Shown here in pieces: positions 8,163 through 17,036 of a stretch of 64,000 nt of DNA. A program made the translations under genes and the position numbers. Every line of letters begins with the position of its first letter. Positions within the stretch are counted from its first letter, which is position 1. The DNA lies in assembly GCA_003240735.1 (NCBI GenBank), contig QFNE01000004.1, forward strand, positions 124,001 to 188,000. The letters are read 5' to 3'. Source of the stretch: Paracoccus denitrificans (GTDB lineage Bacteria; Pseudomonadota; Alphaproteobacteria; Rhodobacterales; Rhodobacteraceae). Below the pieces are notes generated by a model that had not been told where the DNA came from, did no database searches, and saw only the letters and a list, made by a program, of their open reading frames with translations.

Positions 8163-9202
8163 GCGTCCACCAGATGCCAATGGATGGGAAAGCCGGGGTC
8201 GAACACGGTGACCGTTTCGTCGCCGACGGTGATTTTTTCGGGCCACGCGGCAGGCGCATCGCGCCGTTCCAGCGTGACGGTGTCCGAGTTCGGTTCGCGA
8301 CCATAGAACGCCGCCCCGTTGAGGCTGAGGAAACCTTCAAGCCGCTCCAGTGCGCCAGCCTGATCGAAGACATGCGCACAGATTTCGACCCAGTTCGGCG
8401 CCGTGAAGCAGCCTGCACAACCGCACGCCGATTCCTTGGCGCTGTCGTTATGTGGGGCACTGTCGGTGCCTGCGAAAATGCGCGGGTGCCCCGAGGTCGC
8501 CGCGTCGACCAGCGCCGCCCGATGCTCTTCGCGCTTGGCCACGGGCAGGCAGTAATAATGGGGCCGGATGCCGCCCACGAGCAGGTGGTTGCGGTTGATG
8601 ACCAGATGATGCGTGGTCAGGGTCGCGCCGATGTTGTCGCCACCGGCCATGACGTAATCGACGCCGTCCTTCGTGGTGACGTGTTCCATCACCACGCGCA
8701 GACCCGGCGTGGCGCGCCGGATCGGGTCCAGGACGCGGTCGATGAACACGGCCTCGCGGTCGAAAATGTCGACAGCCGGGTCGGTCACTTCACCGTGGAC
8801 GCAAAGAGGGATGCCGGCCTCGGCCATTGCCTCGAACACGGGGCGGACGCGGTCGAAATCCCGCACGCCGCTGGCCGAATTGGTCGTGGCCCCTGCGGGA
8901 TAAAGCTTGACCGCCGCAATGATGCCGTCGCGATGCGCGGCAACGACATCGGCGGGATCGGTCGTCTCGGTCAGATACAGCGTCATCAGCGGCTGAAGCG
9001 TCGCATCATCCGGCAGCGCGGCGCGGATGCGGTCACGATAGGCGCAGGCCTGCGCCCCGGTGACGACCGGCGGCACAAGGTTCGGCATGATGATCGCGCG
9101 ACCCAGCCGCGCGGAATGCGGGGCCACCGCGTCCAGCATTGCCCCGTCGCGCAGGTGCAGATGCCAATCGTCCGGGCGGCGAAGCGTGATTTTTTGGCTC
9201 AT
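8159..9202 (-). CDS. pyrC: Dihydroorotase (class II, PyrC type)
   Basis: PyrC cyclises carbamoyl-aspartate to dihydroorotate. The metal-binding DDWHLHLRDG motif lies at the N-terminus. Further metal and catalytic regions include VVMEHVTTKDGVDYV, TLTTHHLVINRNHLL, and FAGTDSAPH with its catalytic Asp. The protein has 347 residues, as in E. coli PyrC. It is the first gene of the pyrC-pyrE pair, and its start is 74 bp from a divergent small gene. Confidence 0.95.
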   Translation of the reverse strand: MSQKITLRRPDDWHLHLRDGAMLDAVAPHSARLGRAIIMPNLVPPVVTGAQACAYRDRIRAALPDDATLQPLMTLYLTETTDPADVVAAHRDGIIAAVKLYPAGATTNSASGVRDFDRVRPVFEAMAEAGIPLCVHGEVTDPAVDIFDREAVFIDRVLDPIRRATPGLRVVMEHVTTKDGVDYVMAGGDNIGATLTTHHLVINRNHLLVGGIRPHYYCLPVAKREEHRAALVDAATSGHPRIFAGTDSAPHNDSAKESACGCAGCFTAPNWVEICAHVFDQAGALERLEGFLSLNGAAFYGREPNSDTVTLERRDAPAAWPEKITVGDETVTVFDPGFPIHWHLVDA

Positions 9203-9276
9203 GCGATGCGTCTAACGCGGGCCGTCGCGCGTTGCCAGATGGCAAAACCTGAAATGGCAGGCAGGAGGCGTTGGCG

Positions 9277-9600
9277 ATGGCGTATCGACTGAACCCCGGC
9301 GATCCGATGGCATGGATGCGGCTTTACATGGATATGTGGCGCATCGGTCTGGAATCACAGCAGATCATCGCCATCCGAATGGCAGGCATGGCGGGGCTGT
9401 GGCCCTCGAACCCGGCGGAGCGGTCAACAATGGTCACTGAAAAGATCCGCGCCGCGCAGGATGCTGCGTTCGCCCTGACGCGTGCTGCGATGACCGGCGC
9501 GTCCCCGGTCGTGATGGCGTCGCGGGGATTGAAGCCCTATGGCCGTCGCACCCGCGCCAACTCCCGCCGCCTGACGACTACCCCGCAGCGTCGCGGTTGA
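9277..9600 (+). CDS. Small conserved hypothetical protein (Rhodobacteraceae type)
   Basis: A 107-residue protein, Met- and Ala-rich, with a helical N-terminal half (IGLESQQIIAIRMAGMAGLW) and a basic C-terminus. AGGAGG at 9263-9268 sits 8 bases from ATG 9277. A TTG at 9271 is in frame but too close to the ribosome site. The amphipathic pattern recalls small phasin-like proteins of this family that are sometimes misannotated as antifreeze proteins. Its function is unknown. It lies divergent from pyrC and ends at a bidirectional terminator. Confidence 0.7.
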   Translation: MAYRLNPGDPMAWMRLYMDMWRIGLESQQIIAIRMAGMAGLWPSNPAERSTMVTEKIRAAQDAAFALTRAAMTGASPVVMASRGLKPYGRRTRANSRRLTTTPQRRG

Positions 9601-9604
9601 TATG

Positions 9605-9632
9605 AAAAAGGCGGCCGTGATGGCCGCCTTTT
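9605..9632. terminator. Bidirectional terminator between the small gene and gap
   Basis: A 7-bp stem GGCGGCC/GGCCGCC with a 5-base loop is flanked by AAAAA on the left and TTTT on the right. It can end the small plus-strand gene and the minus-strand gap gene, which converge here. Confidence 0.75.
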
Positions 9633-9651
9633 CAACGTCTTTGCGCGGATG

Positions 9652-10653
9652 TCAGATCAGCTTGCCCATGGCAACGGCCGTATCGCTCATCCTGTTGGAG
9701 AAGCCCCATTCGTTGTCGTACCACGTCAGGATCCGGCACAGTTTACCCTCCATGACCTTCGTCTGGTCCAGGTGGAAGATCGACGAATGCGGGTCGTGGT
9801 TGAAGTCGTGGGACACCAGCGGCTCATCGGTGTAACCGAGGATGCCTTTCAGCGGACCGTCGGCCGCTGCGATGATTGCCTGGTTGATTTCGTCAACCTT
9901 CGTATCGCGCGATGCCTGGAACGTCAGGTCGACAACGGACACGTTCGGCGTCGGCACCCGGATCGACACGCCGTCCAGACGCCCTTTCAACGCGGGCAGA
10001 ACCAGACCGACGGCTTTTGCCGCGCCAGTCGAGGTGGGGATCATCGACAGGGCCGCCGCGCGCGCGCGGTACAGGTCCTTGTGCATCGTATCCAGCGTCG
10101 GCTGATCGCCGGTATAGCTGTGGATCGTCGTCATGAACCCCAGTTCGATCCCGATGGCGTCGTTCAGGACCTTGGCGACCGGGGACAGGCAGTTCGTTGT
10201 GCAGGATGCGTTCGACACGATGATGTCGTCTTGCGTCAGCGTGTCGCTGTTCACGCCGTAAACGATCGTTGCATCGGCGCCGTCAGCGGGGGCCGAGATC
10301 AGCACGCGCTTGACGCCGCTTTGCAGGTGCGCCTGACATTTTTCCTTGCTGGTGAAGATGCCGGTGCATTCCATCGCGATGTCGATATCACCCCACGGCA
10401 GTTCGGCCGGGTTCTTGATCGCGGTGACCTTGATCGGGCCACGGCCCGCGTCGATGGAGTCGCCGTTGACGGTGACCTTGCCCGGGAAACGCCCGTGAAC
10501 CGAGTCGTAGCGCAGCAGATGCGCGTTCGTTTCAACCGGGCCCAGATCGTTGATCGCGACCACTTCGATGTCATCACGGCCGGATTCCACGATTGCCCGC
10601 AGAACGTTCCGACCGATGCGACCAAAACCGTTGATGCCTACCTTGACTGCCAT
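9652..10653 (-). CDS. gap: Glyceraldehyde-3-phosphate dehydrogenase
   Basis: Type I GAPDH catalyses phosphorylating oxidation of glyceraldehyde-3-phosphate. The NAD fold is VGINGFGRIGRNVLRA at the N-terminus, the catalytic cysteine is C151 in SNASCTTNC, and the substrate loop includes SYTGDQPTLD and the C-terminal WYDNEWGFSNRM. The product has 333 residues, a normal length. It follows a small membrane protein gene on the same strand 75 bp upstream and ends at the shared terminator. Confidence 0.96.
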   Translation of the reverse strand: MAVKVGINGFGRIGRNVLRAIVESGRDDIEVVAINDLGPVETNAHLLRYDSVHGRFPGKVTVNGDSIDAGRGPIKVTAIKNPAELPWGDIDIAMECTGIFTSKEKCQAHLQSGVKRVLISAPADGADATIVYGVNSDTLTQDDIIVSNASCTTNCLSPVAKVLNDAIGIELGFMTTIHSYTGDQPTLDTMHKDLYRARAAALSMIPTSTGAAKAVGLVLPALKGRLDGVSIRVPTPNVSVVDLTFQASRDTKVDEINQAIIAAADGPLKGILGYTDEPLVSHDFNHDPHSSIFHLDQTKVMEGKLCRILTWYDNEWGFSNRMSDTAVAMGKLI

Positions 10654-10728
10654 GCTGTCCTCCGCCGGATAAGGTTGGCAGGACCTTGCACAATCACCCT
10701 GCCAAAGGCAATTGCGCGGCCCCGACTG

Positions 10729-10872
10729 TTAGCGCCAAAAGGTCGCCCAATCGATCAGATTCATCGCGAATTTACCTGCCATGACGGGCAGGCCCCAATG
10801 CGCCCAGAACAGATCGACCGCGAAGACTGCGACGATCAGCGCGAAAATTCCGATGACGATGCCGTTGGTCAT
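10729..10872 (-). CDS. 47-residue single-pass membrane protein upstream of gap
   Basis: A complete small frame starts with ATG at 10872 and a GAGGTGG ribosome site just upstream, and stops with TAA at 10729-10731. Residues 5-24 form one hydrophobic helix (IVIGIFALIVAVFAVDLFW), followed by a short amphipathic tail ending in DWATFWR. I recall similar short proteins beside gap in related genomes, which supports a real gene. Function is unknown; it would sit in the inner membrane. Confidence 0.7.
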   Translation of the reverse strand: MTNGIVIGIFALIVAVFAVDLFWAHWGLPVMAGKFAMNLIDWATFWR

Positions 10873-11056
10873 GGGACCACCTCGCAGCCGATGACAGCGG
10901 CCAAAGGCCTAGTGCCGCCGCCGCCGCGCGGCAAGCGTCAAAGTCGGTGCGAGGTTAATGGGCATCTGGCTTGACCCGCACGCATTATCGGATCGGAAAG
11001 CGGTCGTGGGGATCATTGTCACTTTCCATTCTGCTTCCACGATTTATGTTCCATTC

Positions 11057-11485
11057 ATGCTTTATGTCACCGACACCGTCGCCCTTGAGGAATGGGAGCT
11101 TTCCGAGCAGTTCACACGCGCCCAAGGGCCGGGTGGGCAGAACGTGAATAAGGTTTCGACCGCGGTCGAATTGCGGTTCGAGGCGGCGCGGTCCCCCAGC
11201 CTGTCGGACGCGGTCAAACGCCGGTTGCGGCAGTTGGCCGGGCGGCGCTGGACAATGGACGGGGCGCTGATCATTGCGGTGCAGGACACCCGCAGTCAGG
11301 CCAGAAACCGAGAGATTGCCCGCGACCGGCTGGCCGATCTGGTGCGTCGCGCGCTGGTCGCACCCAGACCGCGCATTCCCACGCGTCCCACGTTGGGAAG
11401 TCAACGCCGGCGGCTGGCGGCCAAGTCACAGCGCGCGGACGTCAAGTCCGGGCGCGGTCGCGTCACCCCGGGCAGTGACGAATGA
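11057..11485 (+). CDS. arfB: Alternative ribosome-rescue factor ArfB (peptidyl-tRNA hydrolase)
   Basis: ArfB (YaeJ) rescues ribosomes stalled at mRNA ends by hydrolysing peptidyl-tRNA. The GGQ motif is at residues 26-28 (AQGPGGQNVNKV), and the basic C-terminal tail (RRLAAKSQRADVKSGRGR) matches the part that enters the mRNA channel. I chose ATG 11057, giving 142 residues. The frame is open further upstream, but the extra residues do not fit the family. The stop overlaps the Nudix gene start by 4 bases. Confidence 0.92.
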   Translation: MLYVTDTVALEEWELSEQFTRAQGPGGQNVNKVSTAVELRFEAARSPSLSDAVKRRLRQLAGRRWTMDGALIIAVQDTRSQARNREIARDRLADLVRRALVAPRPRIPTRPTLGSQRRRLAAKSQRADVKSGRGRVTPGSDE

Positions 11486-11934
11486 CGGCTAATGTGCGCA
11501 ATCTTCTGGGCCAGATCTTGGGCCGCACGCCACCGATGATTCAGGTGGCGGCGCTGTGTCTGCACCCGGACACGGGATGCGTCCTGATGATCACTTCGCG
11601 TGGGACGGGGCGCTGGATCATACCCAAGGGTTGGCCCATGGCGGGACGCAGTCTGGCCGAAGCCGCCTTGCAGGAGGCGTGGGAGGAAGCTGGCGTCCGC
11701 GCTGATTCAGATGCCCCCGAAATCGGTCGTTACATGTACGACAAAGTCCAGAATCGCGGGTTTGCGACCTTGGTCGAGGTGCGGGTTTTCAAGGCGACGG
11801 TCACCGAACTGACGGATGATTGGCCGGAACGGGCCGAGCGGCGCCGCGAATGGTTCGCCCCTGATGAGGCGGCAAAGCTGGTGGCCGAACCTCAGTTGGC
11901 CAGCCTGTTGCGCAGCTTGCGCACGGCAGGCTGA
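11482..11934 (+). CDS. Nudix hydrolase (diphosphoinositol-polyphosphate phosphohydrolase-like)
   Basis: A 150-residue Nudix-fold enzyme that would hydrolyse a nucleoside-diphosphate-linked or polyphosphate substrate. The Nudix box is recognisable as GWPMAGRSLAEAALQEAWEE plus AGV, but the first Glu position is Arg and the Arg before the Glu is Gln. The metal-binding EE pair is kept. WIIPKGWPMAG resembles the subfamily that acts on diadenosine polyphosphates or diphosphoinositols. It is translationally coupled to arfB and lies 6 bases before the phosphate transporter gene. Confidence 0.82.
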   Translation: MTANVRNLLGQILGRTPPMIQVAALCLHPDTGCVLMITSRGTGRWIIPKGWPMAGRSLAEAALQEAWEEAGVRADSDAPEIGRYMYDKVQNRGFATLVEVRVFKATVTELTDDWPERAERRREWFAPDEAAKLVAEPQLASLLRSLRTAG

Positions 11935-11940
11935 CGACGG

Positions 11941-13368
11941 ATGGACCTGCGCACGCTCGACAAGGATCTCAGCCGGTTGGGGCATCAGGAAACGGCGGGA
12001 CTGCACAATTCGCAGAACCTTCTGCGGCTTGGGCTGGTGGTGCTGTTTATCGCGCTTTCGGGCATTCTCGGCACATGGCTGATCGGGGCGGGGCCAGAGA
12101 CGGCCACCGTTGCCGCCGGGCTGGCATTGGCTGCTTACTTCGCCGTTGCAATCGGGGCGAACGATGTGGCGAACTCTCTGGCACCTGCCGTGGGGGCGGG
12201 GGCGATCTCTGTCGGGGTCGGGTTGGTCGTCGTCGGTGCGGCGGAAATTGCCGGCGCGCTTCTGCTTAGCCACCGCGTCAGCGTCACACTGGGCGAAGGG
12301 ATACTGGGTACCGCCAGCCAGCTTGAACATGGAATCGTGCTGTCGCGCGTCATGGTCGCGGCGCTGATATCGGCCGCGTGCTGGGTCAACCTGGCGACCT
12401 GGGCCGGGGCGCCGGTCAGCACAACCCACGCCATCGTGGGGGGGATCGCGGGGGCCGGCATCGCGGCCTTTGGGTGGTCGTCGCTCAATTGGGGACTGCT
12501 GGGGCTGATCGCGGTGGGATGGATGGTGGCGCCGATCATGGCGGCGCTGATCGCGGGCGGGCTTCTGGGCTTGCTCAGCGCCCAGATCAACGGGGCGACG
12601 GACCGCCTGGGGGCTGCGCGTCGTTGGCTTGGTGCCATGATGGCTGCGACGGCGGGGGCCATGACGCTTTATCTGGCATTCAGCTTGTCCTGGGGGCAGT
12701 CGTTATTCCTGACGATTGCCGCGGCGATCGCCATCACAGGTCTGGCGTGGGTCGCCGCGCGCATGATTTTCGACCGTGCGACCCGGACAGAGGACACCGA
12801 GGCTGCCGTATTTCGGCGTCTGTTCGGGCCGATGCTGATTCTCGTGGCTGCACTGATGGGGTTCGCCCATGGGGCCAACGACGCCAGCAACGTCACCGCA
12901 CCGCTGACGGTCATCCTGCATCTGGCGCTGACCAATCAGGGCGCATGGTACGAAATCTCGAACGCGCCGGACGCGGCCATTCTGATCGCAGGCTGCGGGA
13001 TTGCGGTGGGAGCGGTGCTGTTCGGACGGCGGCTGGTGGTGATGGTTGGCGGGCGCATCACGCGGCTGAACCCGGTCCGGGCCGTGTGTGTGGCGCTTGC
13101 CACGGTCACGACCGTTCTGGCGGCGACTGCAATGGCTTTGCCTGTATCCACGACCCACATTGCGGTCGGCGGCGTCTTTGGCGTCGGCTTTTATCGTGAG
13201 TGGGAGGATCGCCGCCGCGCCCGCAAGCGCAAGGCTTTGCCTGTGGAAGAGCGGCGGAGAAGAGAGCTGGTGCGGCGCATCCACCTGCGCCGCATCCTGA
13301 TTGCTTGGGTCATCACCGTGCCTGTGTCGGCCTTCACCGCAGGACTTGTGATGATGGTGCTGGGCTAA
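11941..13368 (+). CDS. pitA: Inorganic phosphate transporter, PiT family
   Basis: PiT permeases take up metal-phosphate complexes using the proton gradient. Both signature repeats are visible: GANDVANSLAPAVGAGA in the N-terminal half, and HGANDASNVTAPLTVI in the C-terminal half. VSTTH occurs in both halves (APVSTTHAIVGG, LPVSTTHIAVGG). About ten hydrophobic segments span 475 residues, with a basic cytoplasmic stretch near residue 425. It follows the Nudix gene after 6 bases and is probably in the same operon. Confidence 0.92.
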   Translation: MDLRTLDKDLSRLGHQETAGLHNSQNLLRLGLVVLFIALSGILGTWLIGAGPETATVAAGLALAAYFAVAIGANDVANSLAPAVGAGAISVGVGLVVVGAAEIAGALLLSHRVSVTLGEGILGTASQLEHGIVLSRVMVAALISAACWVNLATWAGAPVSTTHAIVGGIAGAGIAAFGWSSLNWGLLGLIAVGWMVAPIMAALIAGGLLGLLSAQINGATDRLGAARRWLGAMMAATAGAMTLYLAFSLSWGQSLFLTIAAAIAITGLAWVAARMIFDRATRTEDTEAAVFRRLFGPMLILVAALMGFAHGANDASNVTAPLTVILHLALTNQGAWYEISNAPDAAILIAGCGIAVGAVLFGRRLVVMVGGRITRLNPVRAVCVALATVTTVLAATAMALPVSTTHIAVGGVFGVGFYREWEDRRRARKRKALPVEERRRRELVRRIHLRRILIAWVITVPVSAFTAGLVMMVLG

Positions 13369-13371
13369 GGA

Positions 13372-13896
13372 TCAGCCCGGCAGCTGGGACGCAGCTTGTT
13401 CGATCATCTGGCCCATCTGCTTGCAAAGCGCTTCGACATCGGTGCCCTGTTCCTTGGCCGCGTCAGGTAGGCTCTTTTCGATGCCCATGACGGACACGAC
13501 GCCGGTCTTGCCCTTTTCGTAAGCCGCTTCGACCTTGGCTGCGTCACCGGCAGCGGGCAGCATCCCCAGCATCTTGGTCTGTGCGTCGATCGCCTTGGCG
13601 TCGATGTGACCTTCGGTCTGACAGTATTCCAGAACCCCCAGCTGGTTGCGCGCAGCCGCGATGGAATCGTCCGCCGAGGGCGCGGCGGGGGCGCTGGTCG
13701 CGGGTGCCGCCGCGGAGGGTGCCGGTGCGGTCGCCTCAGCCGGGGCCGGCGCTGCGTCAGCGGCCGGAGCGGTCGTTCCTGCGGCAGGAGCCGGGGCTTG
13801 CGGCGACGGCGTGGTCGGTGCCTGGGCGAACGATGCCGTTGCGCCAAGCGACACGAGCGCTGCGGTCGCGAGGAACTGTTTGAATTGATTACGCAT
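13372..13896 (-). CDS. Secreted Ala/Pro-rich protein of unknown function
   Basis: A signal peptide is clear (QFLATAALVSLGATASFAQA, cleavage near residue 25). About 50 residues of Ala/Pro/Thr low complexity follow, then a folded C-terminal domain of ~95 residues with two cysteines (EYCQTEGHIDAKAIDAQTKM and VEALCKQMG). The two cysteines may form a disulfide in the periplasm. I do not recognise a characterised family; similar short domains occur in related genomes. It converges on the phosphate transporter with only 3 bases between stops. Confidence 0.75.
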   Translation of the reverse strand: MRNQFKQFLATAALVSLGATASFAQAPTTPSPQAPAPAAGTTAPAADAAPAPAEATAPAPSAAAPATSAPAAPSADDSIAAARNQLGVLEYCQTEGHIDAKAIDAQTKMLGMLPAAGDAAKVEAAYEKGKTGVVSVMGIEKSLPDAAKEQGTDVEALCKQMGQMIEQAASQLPG

Positions 13897-13975
13897 GAAA
13901 AACTCCTACAAGGCCGGCCCGGAAGGGCGGCGCGAAAAGACTAGGCGGGCCGGATGGGCCACGCAACCCAACGCA

Positions 13976-14212
13976 TCAGAACGCCTTAAAGGTCATTGTC
14001 GTCAGCGTCCGGCGGATATCGGGAATGTCAAACAGGCGTTCTGACAGAAAATGCCCCACATCCTCGTCTTCGGGGATGTAGACCTTGGCCATCAGATCGT
14101 ATTCTCCCGAGGTCGAATAAAGCTCGCTGACGATCTCGCGATCATAGATGGCGTCGGCAACCTCATAGGTCTTGCCGGGCGTGCAGCGGAACTGGACAAA
14201 AACGGCGCGCAT
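13976..14212 (-). CDS. Stand-alone Lrp/AsnC ligand-binding (RAM) domain protein
   Basis: The 78-residue product has only the effector-binding domain of Lrp/AsnC regulators (AVFVQFRCTPGKTYEVADAI, YSTSGEYDLMAKVYIP). It has no helix-turn-helix. Such proteins form octamers or decamers and may bind amino acids, or modulate full-length Lrp proteins. I start at ATG 14212; a longer in-frame extension would invade the MATE gene. It lies 29 bases downstream of the MATE gene on the same strand. Confidence 0.82.
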   Translation of the reverse strand: MRAVFVQFRCTPGKTYEVADAIYDREIVSELYSTSGEYDLMAKVYIPEDEDVGHFLSERLFDIPDIRRTLTTMTFKAF

Positions 14213-14241
14213 GGACCTCTCCCCTGTAATTCGGGGGCAGG

Positions 14242-15627
14242 CTAGACCGGATTGACGGGGGCCGCCATCCCGGGGGCGGGTTGCCACCAGCTGGCACCGC
14301 GTCGCCAGAACCGGGTCATCAGCAGAACTGCCGCGCAGGACAGACCGATGACCAGTCCGATCCACAGGCCGATCGGGCCAAGGTCCAGGTGGATCGCCAG
14401 CAAGTATCCGGACGGCAGCCCGATGGCCCAGTAGCTTAGGACCGCGATCAGCATCGGCACACGCGTATCCTGAACCCCGCGCAACAGCCCAAGGGCCATC
14501 GCCTGCAATGAATCGGCGATCTGGAACAGCGCGGCAAACAGCATCAGCGACGTCGCCAGCGCGATGATGTGGGGCGCACGCGGATTGGCGTTGTCAAGGT
14601 AAAGGCTGGTCAGCGTCACGGGGATCGCCAGAAAGACGCACATCGCCAGAATGCCGAACACGGCTGAAAGGATGACTGAGGCCGTCCCGGCGTCGCGCAA
14701 GCCCACGATATCACGAACGCCGTGATAGCCACCGATACGGATCGTGGACGCATTAGACAGCCCCAACTGGATCATGAAGGCCATTGATGCCAGTTGCAGC
14801 GCGATCCCGTGCGCGGCCAGCGCGTCCGGGCCGAACCAGCCCATCATCAGGTTGGCGCCGGTGAACATCCCGGTTTCGGCAACCAGCGTCAGACCGATGG
14901 GCAGCCCCAGCATCACCACGCGGCCAAAGGCCTGCCAGTCCGGGCGCCAGAAGTTCTGCCACAGGTGATAGGGCCGTGCTTCGGGCAGGCGGGCGGCCAT
15001 CACCGCCAGCACGGCAAACTGCGTCCACACGACCGCCGCGCTGGAGATGGCCGAGCCGAAAACGCCCAGCTCCGGAAACGGCCCATGCCCGAAGATCAGC
15101 ATCCAGTTCAGCGCCGCGTTGACCGGGATGCCCACCAGCGTCACCCAAAGGACGATGTTCGCGCGGCCGATGGTCGCCAGAAAACTGTTCAGCGTCAGCG
15201 CGCCCAGCTGGGCAGGCAGGCCGAACATCATCACACGCAGCCATTCCTGTCCGTGGGCTGCGACCTCGGGCGCCTGACCAAGACGCATCAGGATCGGACC
15301 CGAGAAATACAGGATCGGCGCCATTGCGACCGCGTGCAGGGCCGACACCCACAGCGCCATCCGCGTGTTGCGCCGGGCGTCGGTTTCATCCCCACGCGCA
15401 CGTGCCGCGGCCAAGGGGCCCATGACCCCGATACCGTACCCCGAGCCGAGCATGTAAAGCAGGAAATAGACAGACGTCGCCAGAACCAGCGCCGCCAGTG
15501 GATCGACCCCGTACCGGCCCATATACAGCGTGTCGGTCACGCCAATTGCCATGCGCGCGATATGGCTGCCGATCAGCGGCAGGCCAAGCAGCAACATGGC
15601 AGAGAAATGTGGGGTCAGGCGACGCAT
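14242..15627 (-). CDS. MATE family efflux transporter (NorM-like)
   Basis: A 461-residue, 12-helix Na+- or H+-driven multidrug exporter. The duplicated MATE halves are visible from LPLIGSHIARMAIGVTDTLYMGRYG near the start and LGLPIGLTLVAETGMFTGANL in the middle. PVNAALNWMLIFG is a common family segment. It lies 66 bp downstream of fmt on the same strand and is followed by the RAM-domain gene, so read-through from the def-fmt block is possible. Substrates cannot be inferred. Confidence 0.9.
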   Translation of the reverse strand: MRRLTPHFSAMLLLGLPLIGSHIARMAIGVTDTLYMGRYGVDPLAALVLATSVYFLLYMLGSGYGIGVMGPLAAARARGDETDARRNTRMALWVSALHAVAMAPILYFSGPILMRLGQAPEVAAHGQEWLRVMMFGLPAQLGALTLNSFLATIGRANIVLWVTLVGIPVNAALNWMLIFGHGPFPELGVFGSAISSAAVVWTQFAVLAVMAARLPEARPYHLWQNFWRPDWQAFGRVVMLGLPIGLTLVAETGMFTGANLMMGWFGPDALAAHGIALQLASMAFMIQLGLSNASTIRIGGYHGVRDIVGLRDAGTASVILSAVFGILAMCVFLAIPVTLTSLYLDNANPRAPHIIALATSLMLFAALFQIADSLQAMALGLLRGVQDTRVPMLIAVLSYWAIGLPSGYLLAIHLDLGPIGLWIGLVIGLSCAAVLLMTRFWRRGASWWQPAPGMAAPVNPV

Positions 15628-15693
15628 GTTCGACGCTGTGACACAGCCGCGAAGGCAAGAAAAGACAGCGTCGGCAAACTGCCTGTCGCGCGG

Positions 15694-16587
15694 TCAGTCC
15701 AGCCGGTCGGGCAGGGTCAGCCCGCGCAGGATTTCCGCCGCAGGCATGGGGCGTTTGCCTTGACGCTGGGCCTCGATGATCTCTACCGCGCCGTCACCGC
15801 AGGCAACGGTGAAGGGGCCGATCAGCTGCCCCGGCGCACCGGAGCCGGGCACCATGCGCGACCGCAGAAGCTTCAGGCGTTCATCACCCGCGATGCACCA
15901 AGCCCCCGGAACCGGCGAAAGGCCCCGGATTAGGCGGTCTACGGTGTCTGCTGGCTGGGTCCAGTCGATCCGCGCCTCGGCCTTATCGATCTTGGTGGCA
16001 TAGGTGACGCCGTCCGCTGGTTGCGGCGTGGCGGGCAGTGGCAGACGGTCCAGCGTCTCGACGATCAGCCGAGCGCCCAATTGTGACAGCCTGTCATGCA
16101 GATCGCCGGTGGTGTCGGTGGGGGCGATGGGGACGCGCGCCTCGGCCAGCACGGGACCGGTGTCCAGACCCGCCTCCATCTGCATGATGGCGATTCCGGC
16201 TTCGGTGTCGCCTGCCATGACGGCGCGGTGAATTGGGGCGGCGCCACGCCAGCGCGGCAGGATCGAGGCGTGGATGTTCAGGCATCCCAGCCGTGGCGCG
16301 TCCAGCACTGCTTGCGGCAGGATCAGTCCGTAAGCCACGACCACCGCCACGTCTGCATCCCACGACGCAAATTCGGCGCGATCATCATCAGATTTCAGGT
16401 TCAGCGGCGTTCGAACGGTCAAGCCCAGGGACTCTGCCGCGGCCTGCACCGGCGAAGGCCGTGGCTTCTGCCCGCGACCGGCGGCGCGCGGCGGCTGCGA
16501 ATAGACGGCCACGACCTGATGCCGCGCGGCGATTGACCGAAGGGCGGGCACCGAAAAATCGGGCGTTCCCATGAAGACGACACGCAT
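15694..16587 (-). CDS. fmt: Methionyl-tRNA formyltransferase
   Basis: Fmt formylates initiator Met-tRNA. The N-terminal formyltransferase domain has VVFMGTPDFSVPAL, the catalytic region CLNIHASILPRWRGAAPI with its Asn and His, and GITIMQME-like GIAIMQMEAGLDTGPVL. The C-terminal OB domain completes 297 residues, slightly shorter than E. coli Fmt. It is last in an operon with three deformylase-family genes, the enzymes that remove the formyl group. Confidence 0.95.
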   Translation of the reverse strand: MRVVFMGTPDFSVPALRSIAARHQVVAVYSQPPRAAGRGQKPRPSPVQAAAESLGLTVRTPLNLKSDDDRAEFASWDADVAVVVAYGLILPQAVLDAPRLGCLNIHASILPRWRGAAPIHRAVMAGDTEAGIAIMQMEAGLDTGPVLAEARVPIAPTDTTGDLHDRLSQLGARLIVETLDRLPLPATPQPADGVTYATKIDKAEARIDWTQPADTVDRLIRGLSPVPGAWCIAGDERLKLLRSRMVPGSGAPGQLIGPFTVACGDGAVEIIEAQRQGKRPMPAAEILRGLTLPDRLD

Positions 16588-17036
16588 CAGCAGGTTTCAT
16601 CCTTGTAGGCATCGGAAAGATAGGCGGTGGGACCTTCCCCGTCTTTTGACATCATCGCGGCGATCCACGCCCGGCGTTCATGGTCGATCAACGCAAGCTC
16701 CCAGACGCAGGCAACCAGCGGCGAAGGCGCGCGCGGCGCAAAGGGTCCGCCCTGCACGTCGCCCGACGAAAGGCGCTGTGCCAAAGAATCGCCGTTGACC
16801 CACCAGTCGCACAGCAGCCAGTCTGCATCCTCACCCAGATGCAGGATGACGAAGCCCAAGGCGTCGTCCGGTGCCTCTGCCGCCAGCATGCTCGCGGCAT
16901 GATCCCTGGCCCCTGCCAACCGCGCGGGATCCGGCACCCTGCCAGCGGCAGTGATGACATAAGGCTTCACCCGCTGACCGCCGAAAGTCCAAGGCGCGAT
17001 GGTGTGCGCCTGACGGGGCATGTAAGGGCCGACCAT
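16587..17036 (-). CDS. Conserved hypothetical protein in the def-fmt operon
   Basis: A 149-residue protein with no signal peptide or membrane segment. It is rich in Trp (WLLCDWWVNGD, ACVWELALI, RRAWIAAMM) and looks like a compact mixed alpha/beta domain. I do not recognise the family. Its start and stop overlap the def paralogue and fmt by one base each, so expression is tightly coupled to N-terminal formyl-Met processing. ATG 17036 is preferred because of that overlap; ATG 17021 is an alternative. Confidence 0.7.
   Translation of the reverse strand: MVGPYMPRQAHTIAPWTFGGQRVKPYVITAAGRVPDPARLAGARDHAASMLAAEAPDDALGFVILHLGEDADWLLCDWWVNGDSLAQRLSSGDVQGGPFAPRAPSPLVACVWELALIDHERRAWIAAMMSKDGEGPTAYLSDAYKDETC

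Noticed and set aside
9649..10974. A 441-codon plus-strand frame opposite gap
   Set aside because: Antisense shadow of gap: low-complexity His/Arg/Gln composition and no ribosome site.
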